From positions 1 to 6,025 of the forward strand of contig CAJUCG010000215.1 in the NCBI GenBank assembly GCA_910585065.1: a stretch of 6,025 bases of DNA. The letters are read 5' to 3'. Positions 1 to 5,655 of the stretch are shown in pieces. Source of the DNA: an uncultured Lachnospiraceae bacterium. Lineage in GTDB: Bacteria > Bacillota > Clostridia > Lachnospirales > Lachnospiraceae. Position numbers and translations under genes: made by a program. Within the stretch, counting starts at the first letter, position 1; each line of letters opens with the position of its first letter. A model generated the notes under the pieces. The model did not search any database and had not been told where the DNA came from. It worked only from the letters and a program-made list of their open reading frames with translations.

Positions 1-3000
1 GTGCTTCTTTTAAGAGCGAGTTCGGTGCGGTAACTACCACTACAGCTATGGCAAATAGTATCCGCTATTTTGGGGTTAAGCTGCCGGAGGGGGCAAGTGT
101 GGACGAAGTCACGGGCTCGGTTAGCTGGACACCGCGAACTGCGGGTCAGTATATATTTTATATTGCGGCAGAAGCGGGGGAAAATGTGGTGCAAAAGCGG
201 GTCAATATTACCGTCAGCTCTACCCGCGCCGAGGCAGTGGAAAATGCAATTCACAGCTATGATGCAAATGAAATTTATACCAGTGCCAGCTTGAGAGCAT
301 TTCAGAAAGTGCTTGATGAAGCGAGAACGATGGCGGGGGATGCGGCGGTTGGCGATGAGGAATTTACTGCCAAGCTAAACGAGTTAAGCACGGCGGTAGC
401 AGGGCTTGAACTGGTATCGCCTCTGCTTAAAAATGATCCGCTGACCGATGGCACTTCCCTGGATTTTAGCAAGATGAATGTGGGCAGCCGCTCAACTTTT
501 GATTCGCCTGCGCCTTGGCTGGATGCAGAGCCCGGTACTTTTGTAGGATATTGGTTAGTTGAGGATAAGGGCTGTATTATGGATTTTGGCACGGACTATA
601 AGATTTCCGTCAATAAATTTGGGTTCCAGGCTCGCGCTGGGTTCTCTGACCGTTTAGCGGGTGTGCAGGTCTTTGGATCTAACGATCGTACAAATTGGGA
701 GCGGCTTACCGTAAAAGAAGCAGCTTACCAACAGGGCTATCAGACGGTGGATGTGGCAGAAGAGTATCATAACAGTCAGTACCGTTATTTGATGTTGAAA
801 AAAACACATGAGTATGCGGATGTTTTGTCCGGATCAGTACAAAATTTATTGGAGTTTGGGGAACTGCGCATTTGGGGAACAAGAGTTGAAACTGGAAATT
901 TAATTGAAAGTATTTCCATGTCCTGCGACGCAGTAGAAAATGGGCGGATCAAGATGGGAGATACGGTTACGTTGACCATTCAGGGCAGAGATGTTTTGCG
1001 CGATTTAAGCGTTAATATCCATGGTGTGGATGCAATAATTGAAGAAGGTGCAGACAATGTTTATACTGCAACGGCAGTGATGAATTCTGCTGACTGTAAA
1101 ACTGGTCAGATTAGGTTTACATTAAACTATACAAAAGAAGATGGAACGCAAGGTGAAGCATTCTACAACACAACGGATGGCACATCACTGTTTTTGGTAA
1201 ATTCTGACCGCTTTGTCAACACGGGGATGCTGGCGGCTAAATTAAGTGCGAGCAGCGGATCATGGGATGGCAAATTAACGCCTGAGCAGTGTGCAGCATT
1301 ATTATTTGATAGGAATGTAACTACATTCGGCGATCTGAAAAACCAATTTGGCGATTACTATGTAGTCGATTTTGGCGAGGGTGTGACGGTGTCTCTCACG
1401 GATGTTATGATGATGCCGAGACCGGATCATCCAGCTAGAATGAATGGCACGGTGATCTATGGCTCCAATGATGTAGAACATGAGGCTTACAGTGAGAAGG
1501 AATGGACGGCATTAACCCCGGCGATTTTTGGTGCGGCGGCGAATACTTGGTCGCATATTGCAGTGTCTGCGCTGTTAAGCAAAGAATCCTATCGATTCTT
1601 TAAGATCCTTGGCGCGGAGAATGGGGATATTTCCGAGGTGGAATTCTACGGAACCTACCATGCGGCAGTCGATAGGATTGCAGGGCAGATCACGGAGTTA
1701 GCAGTGCAGGAGGCAGCGCAAAGCACCCTGATATATCCGGCAGTTCCAGCGGGATTCACCCTTTCTGTTGCATCAAGTGACAATGAGGCGGTGATTGGCA
1801 AAGATGGAAATGTGTGTGCGGAAGTGGAGGATACCATTGTCACACTGAAGCTTCTTGTGACAGCGGCAAATGGAGAAACTGCGGAAACTGGTGAGATTGC
1901 AGTGACAGTAAAGGGACTGAACAGTTTGATTACTGGAATTCCGGTACCAGCAAAAGGTGCAGCAGCACTCATTATGCCAAAAGTGCCAGAAGGATTCAAA
2001 GTAAGCGTAATTGCATCAAGTGATGTGCAGATTGTAGCTTTAGGCGATGGCAAGATTGCGATGCCAGAGCGGGATAGCCTGGTAAAGGTCAAATTAAAGT
2101 TGGTGCGTGAGAGCGATAATGTATCTGTAGAGTCAGAAGAGTATACAGTATTGATTTACGGGCAGACGGAATCCGGGAAACTGGATGTGATGACATTAGC
2201 TGAGAAAATGGAGGCAAGCAGCGGCTCGTGGGATAAGAAATTGAACGCCGTAGAGTGTGCGCAGCAGTTGTTTGATGGAAGAACGGATACATTTGGCGAT
2301 TTGGCATCGGGGAATACGTACACTGTTGATTTTGGTGAGGGTGTTGAAGTAATGCCAACAAAATTTAGTTTCCATCCTCGTGTCGGGGGAAGAAATAATA
2401 CAGAATATGTGCCAAGAATGAATGGAGCTTATGTCCAAGGTTCTGTCGATGGAAATAATTGGGTAAATCTTACAGCACCGTTGGAAGGAGTATCAGAGAT
2501 TAAATACTATGAAGTTCTGGCAGAGCAATTTGTAAATTGTGGAAGTTTCCGGTATTTTAGAATTACTGGCGCGAGTAGCGGCAATATTGCGGAGGTGGAA
2601 GTTTATGGTACAGTGAACAAAATTGAGATACCAGAAGTACCCGCAGAGGAAATTGATGTTAGGGGCTTGGCGGCAAGTATGACAGCAAGTGTTGGTTCTT
2701 GGGATGGAAAAGTGAGTGCAGAAGAAAGCGCGCGGTTGTTATTTGATGGTCAGGAAAGTACTTTTGGAGATCTTGCAGGAAATGGTAGCTATACGATTGA
2801 CTTTGGAGAAGGGGCTACAATAACTGCTACAAAATTTGCGGTGTACCCAAGAGATGGAAATTATAGTGGAAAACCAGTTGGGGAGTATATTGACCGCTTG
2901 AATGGAGTTAAGTTCCAGGGCTCTAATGATGGTGAGAATTGGACAGATCTTACCAATGAATTATCTGGCTTCGCCAAAGGAGAAGCAAGTGCAGTTAAGT

Positions 3001-4271
3001 GGCATGAGTTGGTGGTAACTGGACAAGATAAATATCGTTATATTCAGATCACAGGCGGGCAGGGCGGAAATATCGCTGAGGTCAAGATGTATGGCACGGT
3101 TAATAAAGAAGAAATACCAGAAGAAGCAATTGATGTGAAGAACCTCGCGGCAAGTATGACGGCAAGTGTTGGTTCCTGGGATGGAAAGGTGAGTGCAGAA
3201 GAAAGTGCGCGGTTGTTGTTTGATGGTCAGGAAAGTACCTTTGGAGATCTTGCGGGAAATGGTAGCTATACGATTGACTTTGGAGAAGGGGCTACAATAA
3301 CTGCTACAAAATTTGCGGTGTACCCAAGAGATGGAAATTATAGTGGAAAACCAGTTGGGGAGTATATTGACCGCTTGAATGGAGTTAAGTTCCAGGGCTC
3401 TAATGATGGTGAGAATTGGACAGATCTTACCAATGAATTATCTGGCTTCGCCAAAGGAGAAGCAAGTGCAGTTAAGTGGCATGAGTTGGTGGTAACTGGA
3501 CAAGATAAATATCGTTACATTCAAATCACTGGCGGGCAGGGTGGAAATATCGCCGAGGTCAAGATGTATGGTACAGTTAATACAACCGAATCCACTGCAC
3601 TTACAACACCTCCTGATATAGCAGATCCAAGCGAGGAAGCAGGTGATTCTATAGCACCGGATGAGCCAGCTACAGATAATCCAGCAATTTCAGACGAACC
3701 AAATGCGGGTGATCCAACTATGCCAAATGAACCATCGGAAGAAACACCGTCCGATCCGGATAACATGGATAATGTAGCAGATGATAATACTACTCCTGAT
3801 ACTCCAAATGTTGAGGATTCCGATAATCCAACAAATCCGGATACAGAGATTTTAGAAGATCCATCTAATTCAGATAAGGGAACAGAAGATAATATTCAGT
3901 CATCTGAACCAGATAATCCAACATTAACACCGGACGATGAAACAGGGGATAATATACAAGATGATACACTTCCATCCGAGCCAGATACAGAAAATTCTGC
4001 GGATTCGGACGGAAATGCAGATGACAGCAACTTAGAACCCGTAAATCCGGAAGCACCGAACACACCGAATGATGAAACTTCAGAGAATACTGACAATGAA
4101 TTAGATAATCCTGCTGCCGCACTCCCAAGTGGATCTGACGGAAAAACAGAGGAAGAAGAGAGTGGGGAAAACAAAACTTCGGATGAGATCTCAAATGAGT
4201 TAAATAAAGAAAATCTAATGGAAGAAAAGGGTACAGCAAACGAAGAGGAAAGTACAACGAAAGATAATTAA
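1..4271 (+). CDS. Large multidomain extracellular protein (He_PIG, FIVAR, discoidin-like and Ig-like repeats), 5' partial
   Basis: The reading frame is open from base 3 to the TAA at 4269-4271, so the gene starts upstream; the first in-window ATG (48) is internal, as the codons before it are coding-like and it has no ribosome binding site. Numbering from that Met: end of a putative Ig (He_PIG) domain to ~57, with the typical 'TGSVSWTPRTAGQY' pattern; FIVAR helical domain ~60-122; divergent discoidin-like domain ~130-282; Ig-like spacer ~284-388; discoidin-like domain ~391-537; two atrophied bacterial Ig-like domains ~540-622 and ~624-705; three discoidin-like domains ~711-857, ~869-1019 and ~1028-1178; acidic tail 1179-1407. 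Such modules in clostridia usually follow a catalytic domain of a secreted glycosidase or build an adhesin, and discoidin-type domains commonly bind glycans. The enzymatic part, signal peptide and substrate are outside the window. No transmembrane segment or LPXTG signal closes the protein. It converges on the DedA gene. Domain calls are by pattern recognition; exact families are uncertain. Confidence 0.9.
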   Translation, partial: ASFKSEFGAVTTTTAMANSIRYFGVKLPEGASVDEVTGSVSWTPRTAGQYIFYIAAEAGENVVQKRVNITVSSTRAEAVENAIHSYDANEIYTSASLRAFQKVLDEARTMAGDAAVGDEEFTAKLNELSTAVAGLELVSPLLKNDPLTDGTSLDFSKMNVGSRSTFDSPAPWLDAEPGTFVGYWLVEDKGCIMDFGTDYKISVNKFGFQARAGFSDRLAGVQVFGSNDRTNWERLTVKEAAYQQGYQTVDVAEEYHNSQYRYLMLKKTHEYADVLSGSVQNLLEFGELRIWGTRVETGNLIESISMSCDAVENGRIKMGDTVTLTIQGRDVLRDLSVNIHGVDAIIEEGADNVYTATAVMNSADCKTGQIRFTLNYTKEDGTQGEAFYNTTDGTSLFLVNSDRFVNTGMLAAKLSASSGSWDGKLTPEQCAALLFDRNVTTFGDLKNQFGDYYVVDFGEGVTVSLTDVMMMPRPDHPARMNGTVIYGSNDVEHEAYSEKEWTALTPAIFGAAANTWSHIAVSALLSKESYRFFKILGAENGDISEVEFYGTYHAAVDRIAGQITELAVQEAAQSTLIYPAVPAGFTLSVASSDNEAVIGKDGNVCAEVEDTIVTLKLLVTAANGETAETGEIAVTVKGLNSLITGIPVPAKGAAALIMPKVPEGFKVSVIASSDVQIVALGDGKIAMPERDSLVKVKLKLVRESDNVSVESEEYTVLIYGQTESGKLDVMTLAEKMEASSGSWDKKLNAVECAQQLFDGRTDTFGDLASGNTYTVDFGEGVEVMPTKFSFHPRVGGRNNTEYVPRMNGAYVQGSVDGNNWVNLTAPLEGVSEIKYYEVLAEQFVNCGSFRYFRITGASSGNIAEVEVYGTVNKIEIPEVPAEEIDVRGLAASMTASVGSWDGKVSAEESARLLFDGQESTFGDLAGNGSYTIDFGEGATITATKFAVYPRDGNYSGKPVGEYIDRLNGVKFQGSNDGENWTDLTNELSGFAKGEASAVKWHELVVTGQDKYRYIQITGGQGGNIAEVKMYGTVNKEEIPEEAIDVKNLAASMTASVGSWDGKVSAEESARLLFDGQESTFGDLAGNGSYTIDFGEGATITATKFAVYPRDGNYSGKPVGEYIDRLNGVKFQGSNDGENWTDLTNELSGFAKGEASAVKWHELVVTGQDKYRYIQITGGQGGNIAEVKMYGTVNTTESTALTTPPDIADPSEEAGDSIAPDEPATDNPAISDEPNAGDPTMPNEPSEETPSDPDNMDNVADDNTTPDTPNVEDSDNPTNPDTEILEDPSNSDKGTEDNIQSSEPDNPTLTPDDETGDNIQDDTLPSEPDTENSADSDGNADDSNLEPVNPEAPNTPNDETSENTDNELDNPAAALPSGSDGKTEEEESGENKTSDEISNELNKENLMEEKGTANEEESTTKDN
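435..893 (+). other. Divergent discoidin (F5/8 type C)-like domain within the large protein
   Basis: Encodes roughly residues 130-282 counted from the in-window Met. It holds the 'GVQVFGSNDRTNWERLT' signature typical of discoidin/CBM32-like folds (strand, then G-S-N-D, then N-W-x-x-L) and ends with 'FGELRIWGTR', the usual closing strand. It lacks the 'SWDGK...TFGDL' start shared by the other four copies, so it belongs to a different branch. A glycan-binding role is inferred from the family. Confidence 0.65.
1218..1658 (+). repeat. Discoidin-like repeat 1 of 4 (divergent copy)
   Basis: Encodes residues ~391-537 counted from the in-window Met. It shares with the later copies the sequence path SGSWDGKL, then TTFGDL, VDFGEGV, RMNG, GSND, a W-T-x-L turn, YRFFKILGA and EVEFYGT. 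It is clearly homologous but well diverged from copies 2-4, and is separated from copy 2 by two Ig-like domains. Confidence 0.75.
1659..2177 (+). other. Pair of atrophied bacterial Ig-like domains
   Basis: Residues ~540-622 and ~624-705 counted from the in-window Met each read as a short beta-rich unit: P-x-V-P-x-G-F, then an 'ASSD' turn, a glycine-containing hairpin, V-x-L-K-L and a closing T-V strand. This fits the small Ig-like (aBig type) spacers seen in clostridial surface proteins. They sit as a rigid spacer between discoidin-like repeats 1 and 2. The fold is inferred from pattern only. Confidence 0.5.
2178..2618 (+). repeat. Discoidin-like repeat 2 of 4
   Basis: Encodes residues ~711-857 counted from the in-window Met. 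Shared landmarks are SSGSWDKKL, LFDGRTDTFGDL, YTVDFGEGVEV, RMNGAYVQGS, DGNNWVNLT, FRYFRITGASSGNIAEVEVYGTVN. It is closer to repeats 3 and 4 than repeat 1 is, but visibly different at the DNA level, so it is an older duplicate. Confidence 0.8.
2652..3104 (+). repeat. Discoidin-like repeat 3 of 4 (near-identical to repeat 4)
   Basis: Encodes residues ~869-1019 counted from the in-window Met. It lies exactly 477 bases before repeat 4, so a 159-codon unit (domain plus linker) was duplicated in tandem. The two proteins differ only at two residues near the start (R-G here, K-N in repeat 4). Bases 2778-3040 are identical to 3255-3517, while the flanks carry many synonymous differences. Confidence 0.9.
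3129..3581 (+). repeat. Discoidin-like repeat 4 of 4
   Basis: Encodes residues ~1028-1178 counted from the in-window Met and is the tandem partner of repeat 3 at a 477-base offset. It is joined to repeat 3 by a short acidic linker (KEEIPEEA), which resembles the linker before repeat 3 (KIEIPEVPAEE). It ends where the acidic low-complexity tail begins. Confidence 0.9.
3582..4268 (+). other. Acidic, disordered C-terminal tail of the large protein
   Basis: This stretch encodes about 229 residues made almost wholly of D, E, N, P, S, T, G and A. I see no F, W, Y, C, H or R in it, and the first Lys comes only after about 98 residues. Degenerate short motifs such as 'PDN', 'DNP', 'DEP' and 'SEPD' recur, with matching DNA words such as gataatccaaca near 3823 and 3914. 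The composition resembles wall-spanning spacers of Gram-positive surface proteins, yet the frame stops at TAA with no hydrophobic anchor or sorting motif. Calcium binding or a plain spacer are both possible. Confidence 0.8.
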
Positions 4272-4285
4272 AAATAAATAATTAA

Positions 4286-4340
4286 AAATAAGACTGTTGC
4301 AGCTTCTGATAAATAAGTTATTGCTGTAGCAGTCTTATTT
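4286..4340. terminator. Bidirectional intrinsic terminator between converging genes
   Basis: Arms 4286-4303 and 4323-4340 pair over 18 bp, with only two G-U wobbles in the + strand RNA, around a 19-base loop. The + strand copy is followed by a short T-containing run (ATATTT). The - strand copy is followed by a longer T-rich run, the complement of the A-rich bases 4272-4285. It begins 15 bases after the stop of the large gene and ends 20 bases from the stop of the DedA gene, so it probably ends both transcripts. Confidence 0.85.
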
Positions 4341-4359
4341 ATATTTACCCCAAATCTTT

Positions 4360-4956
4360 TTAGCAAACCTTCCCTTTTTTCCTCATCTTCCCCCAAATCA
4401 AAACCAACAATAGAATTGCCAGCACTGGCAGTAAAATATTTTTATATCTTGTATACCAACTTGTTACTACTGGCCAGTTATCCTGTAAAAAATACCCAAG
4501 TCCGCACAGCAGGGCATTCCAGAAAAAAATCCCGACAAAGGAATATCCGAGATAGGTCAGAATCGGCAGGCGCAATGCTCCGGCGACAAACCCCAAGTAT
4601 GTGCGGCAGAGCGGGATAAAGCGTCCAAGCAGGACGATCTGTGCCCCCTTTTTTTGGAAATATGTATAAGAAGTTTCTAGTCCGTGGCGAGTTCCTGGAA
4701 AACGTTTCATAATTTTCTCAAGCAGCGGGTTTCCGCCGAGTCTTCCAATCCCATAACAGAGCGTGGTGCCAACTAGACCAGCGACAGCGGAGAGCAATAC
4801 TAAAAGAGGATAAAAAATGCCCTGTCTTGCTGCGAGCGCGCCACAAAACGGCAGGACGATTTCAGAGGAAACCGGAAAACAGGCATATTCAAGCAAGATA
4901 AAAAGCAGCATGGCAGGCATTCCATAGGTGTTGAGAAAAGAAAAGAACCAGTTCAT
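4360..4956 (-). CDS. DedA family (SNARE-associated / VTT domain) membrane protein
   Basis: This 198-residue integral membrane protein belongs to the DedA superfamily, whose members include undecaprenyl-phosphate and phospholipid transporters or flippases and proteins needed for membrane-potential and envelope homeostasis. Visible marks are acidic E23 and E32 in the first re-entrant region (LLEYACFPVSSE), the 'YGIGRLGG' segment at 68-75, and the signature 'GRFIPLCRT' with R112 and R118, equivalent to arginines needed in Escherichia coli DedA proteins. These are followed by 'AGALR' and two hydrophobic segments (about 131-155 and 172-190). The length is normal for the family. The start at 4956 has AAGGA four bases upstream. 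The gene converges on the large surface-protein gene and is divergent from the His-rich gene. Family is near certain; the lipid substrate cannot be read from sequence. Confidence 0.93.
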   Translation of the reverse strand: MNWFFSFLNTYGMPAMLLFILLEYACFPVSSEIVLPFCGALAARQGIFYPLLVLLSAVAGLVGTTLCYGIGRLGGNPLLEKIMKRFPGTRHGLETSYTYFQKKGAQIVLLGRFIPLCRTYLGFVAGALRLPILTYLGYSFVGIFFWNALLCGLGYFLQDNWPVVTSWYTRYKNILLPVLAILLLVLIWGKMRKKGKVC

Positions 4957-4969
4957 AAAGTCCTTATCT

Positions 4970-5022
4970 GTGCTATCAAAGAATTGCAGAATTCTTTTTT
5001 ATTTATAGCTTTATGATAGCGC
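4970..5022. repeat. Nested inverted repeats upstream of the DedA gene
   Basis: Outer arms 4970-4978 and 5014-5022 pair over 9 bp with one wobble (GCTATCA against TGATAGC as core). Inside, 4978-4985 and 4990-4997 form AAAGAATT / AATTCTTT around GCAG; the two stems share base 4978, so both cannot be complete at once. The element lies in the presumed 5' leader or promoter of the - strand gene. On the + strand the inner hairpin is followed by T residues, but its stem has a single G-C pair and would be a weak terminator. An operator or RNA leader structure is possible. Confidence 0.5.
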
Positions 5023-5076
5023 GAAAATTTTCTTACGATAAAGTATGAGAGATTGGATAAAAATATTCCTGAAAAA

Positions 5077-5114
5077 CAGTGCAAAAAGGGTTAATGAAGA
5101 ACCAGTGCAAAAAG
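5077..5114 (+). repeat. 12-bp direct repeat CAGTGCAAAAAG
   Basis: Identical 12-mers lie at 5077-5088 and 5103-5114, 26 bases apart start to start. They lie upstream of the likely promoter at 5162-5188. The spacing is not a whole number of helical turns, so paired operator sites on one face of the helix are not obvious. Chance similarity in A-rich DNA cannot be excluded. Confidence 0.5.
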
Positions 5115-5136
5115 ATTTTAAAGAAAAAGCAAAAAT

Positions 5137-5150
5137 AAAATTTAAATTTT
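5137..5150. repeat. 14-bp AT palindrome
   Basis: AAAATTTAAATTTT is a perfect palindrome ending 11 bases before the proposed -35 element. Its position and composition suit an UP element or intrinsically curved DNA assisting the promoter; an operator is an alternative. Confidence 0.4.
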
Positions 5151-5161
5151 TTTGAAATTGA

Positions 5162-5188
5162 TGAAAGGATTTCCAATGTCGAAACGTA
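5162..5188 (+). promoter_or_regulatory. Putative ECF sigma-type promoter of the His-rich protein/sigma operon
   Basis: TGAAAG at 5162-5167 and CGTA at 5185-5188 are separated by 17 bases. This closely resembles promoters of Bacillus-type ECF sigma factors such as SigW (TGAAAC, 16-17 bases, CGTA). It lies in front of an operon that itself encodes an ECF sigma factor, which fits autoregulation. A housekeeping alternative overlaps: TTTCCA at 5170-5175 with TATATA at 5192-5197, spaced 16 bases. Both are read from sequence only. Confidence 0.55.
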
Positions 5189-5217
5189 TTGTATATAGAA
5201 GAACTTAAAATTATCAC

Positions 5218-5249
5218 TCTGCCCTTGGCAGATTGCCCTAGATGGGCAA
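5218..5249 (+). promoter_or_regulatory. Two adjacent hairpins in the leader of the His-rich gene
   Basis: TCTGCC (5218-5223) pairs with GGCAGA (5227-5232) around CTT, and directly after it TTGCCC (5233-5238) pairs with GGGCAA (5244-5249) around TAGAT. TGCCC at 5220-5224 could instead pair with GGGCA at 5244-5248, giving an alternative fold. The second hairpin ends five bases before the ribosome binding site, so it may affect translation or RNA stability. It matches no riboswitch class I recognise. Confidence 0.5.
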
Positions 5250-5253
5250 AGAA

Positions 5254-5260
5254 AGAGAGG
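5254..5260 (+). promoter_or_regulatory. Ribosome binding site that fixes the start at 5270
   Basis: AGAGAGG lies nine bases before the ATG at 5270. The longer in-frame start at 5189 overlaps the proposed -10 promoter element, has no such site and would put 27 unlikely residues before a classic signal peptide, so 5270 is preferred. Confidence 0.8.
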
Positions 5261-5269
5261 AATTTAGAC

Positions 5270-5620
5270 ATGAAAAAGAAAAAAGTAGTTCTGGCACTGG
5301 CACTTGCGGCGGCACTTGCAGCTGGCACCTCATCCATGGATGTGTGGGCACATGGCGGACATCACAGAACTAGAACTACGTATGAACTCTGCGATGTGGA
5401 GGATTGCCATACCGTTGGGCTGCACAGGCACGATGGCACTTATTACTGCGGACATTTCATCGGGGACGGGCATGATTATCATGAGGAATGTACCGTGGAA
5501 GGCTGCCTGTATGTAGGGGAGCATGAGCATGACGGGGTGATTTGTCTGCCTTGTGCAGAAAACTACACATCAACTACCACGAGCTGCCATTCTTCCCGCA
5601 GAAGAGGACATTGCCATTAA
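5270..5620 (+). CDS. Small secreted His/Cys-rich protein, putative metal-binding, unknown function
   Basis: This 116-residue protein starts with a typical signal peptide: MKKKK, an Ala/Leu core (residues 6-19) and a likely cleavage after VWA at residue 27. The mature 89 residues begin HGGHH and contain 9 Cys and 14 His by my count. Two tandem copies of the module C-x4-C-x5-H-x-H-D-G (C41, C46, H52, H54 and C74, C79, H85, H87) lie exactly 33 residues apart. Each is followed by further Cys (C60; C92, C95), and the tail ends CHSSRRRGHCH. The pattern suggests zinc or copper binding, or disulfides once outside the cell; this is inference, and I know no characterised member. There is no anchor, so it is probably released. 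It lies 35 bases before an ECF sigma gene on the same strand behind an ECF-like promoter, so it may be a stress-response output or part of the sensing circuit. Confidence 0.88.
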   Translation: MKKKKVVLALALAAALAAGTSSMDVWAHGGHHRTRTTYELCDVEDCHTVGLHRHDGTYYCGHFIGDGHDYHEECTVEGCLYVGEHEHDGVICLPCAENYTSTTTSCHSSRRRGHCH

Positions 5621-5628
5621 ATGGACGC

Positions 5629-5645
5629 TGGCAGTAGGACTGCCA
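5629..5645 (+). promoter_or_regulatory. Hairpin between the His-rich gene and the sigma factor gene
   Basis: TGGCAGT (5629-5635) and ACTGCCA (5639-5645) form a perfect 7-bp stem with the 3-base loop AGG. The last base of the stem is the first base of the AAAGG ribosome binding site of the sigma gene. There is no T-run, so it is not a normal terminator. It could tune sigma translation or protect the upstream message from decay. Confidence 0.55.
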
Positions 5646-5649
5646 AAGG
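5645..5649 (+). promoter_or_regulatory. Ribosome binding site of the sigma factor gene
   Basis: AAAGG stands six bases before the ATG at 5656. The next in-frame ATG at 5686 has only a purine run 13 or more bases upstream, so 5656 is the better start. The frame is closed upstream by TAG at 5635-5637. Confidence 0.65.
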
Positions 5650-5655
5650 CGCACC

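Larger units (their letters stand above)
4957..5269. other. Divergent intergenic region between the DedA gene and the His-rich gene
   Basis: No convincing protein gene is visible in these 313 bases. The part next to the DedA gene holds nested inverted repeats and weak - strand -10-like sequences such as TATCAT (complement of 5013-5018). The middle (5077-5150) is A-rich and holds a 12-bp direct repeat and an AT palindrome. The right part holds an ECF-like promoter at 5162-5188 and a hairpin-rich leader of about 75 bases before the ATG at 5270. Confidence 0.75.

Noticed and set aside
48..50. ATG at 48 as the true start of the large protein
   Set aside because: The frame stays open to base 3 with coding-like residues before it, there is no ribosome binding site or signal peptide, and it begins inside an Ig-like domain.
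2652..3581. CRISPR or mobile-element repeat
   Set aside because: The 477-base repeat is in frame, equals one protein domain plus linker and has no spacers, terminal inverted repeats or transposase.
4110..4150. LPXTG-like sorting signal at LPSGS in the tail
   Set aside because: It lacks the required Thr-Gly, is not followed by a hydrophobic segment or a basic end, and nearly 50 more hydrophilic residues follow.
3865..4257. Antisense open frames opposite the acidic tail (130 and 92 codons)
   Set aside because: They mirror the biased codon composition of the D/E/S/P-rich tail, have low-complexity translations and match no recognisable domain.
4978..5000. + strand intrinsic terminator at the inner hairpin
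   Set aside because: The stem has only one G-C pair and there is no + strand gene upstream that needs it after the strong terminator at 4286-4340.
5189..5269. 27-residue N-terminal extension of the His-rich protein from the ATG at 5189
   Set aside because: It overlaps the likely promoter, has no ribosome binding site and would bury the signal peptide; the ATG at 5270 has both a good site and a normal signal peptide.
5011..5337. 108-codon - strand open frame across the promoter region of the His-rich gene
   Set aside because: It spans an AT-rich regulatory spacer and the start of the real gene, with a Phe/Ser/Leu-rich translation that resembles no protein family.
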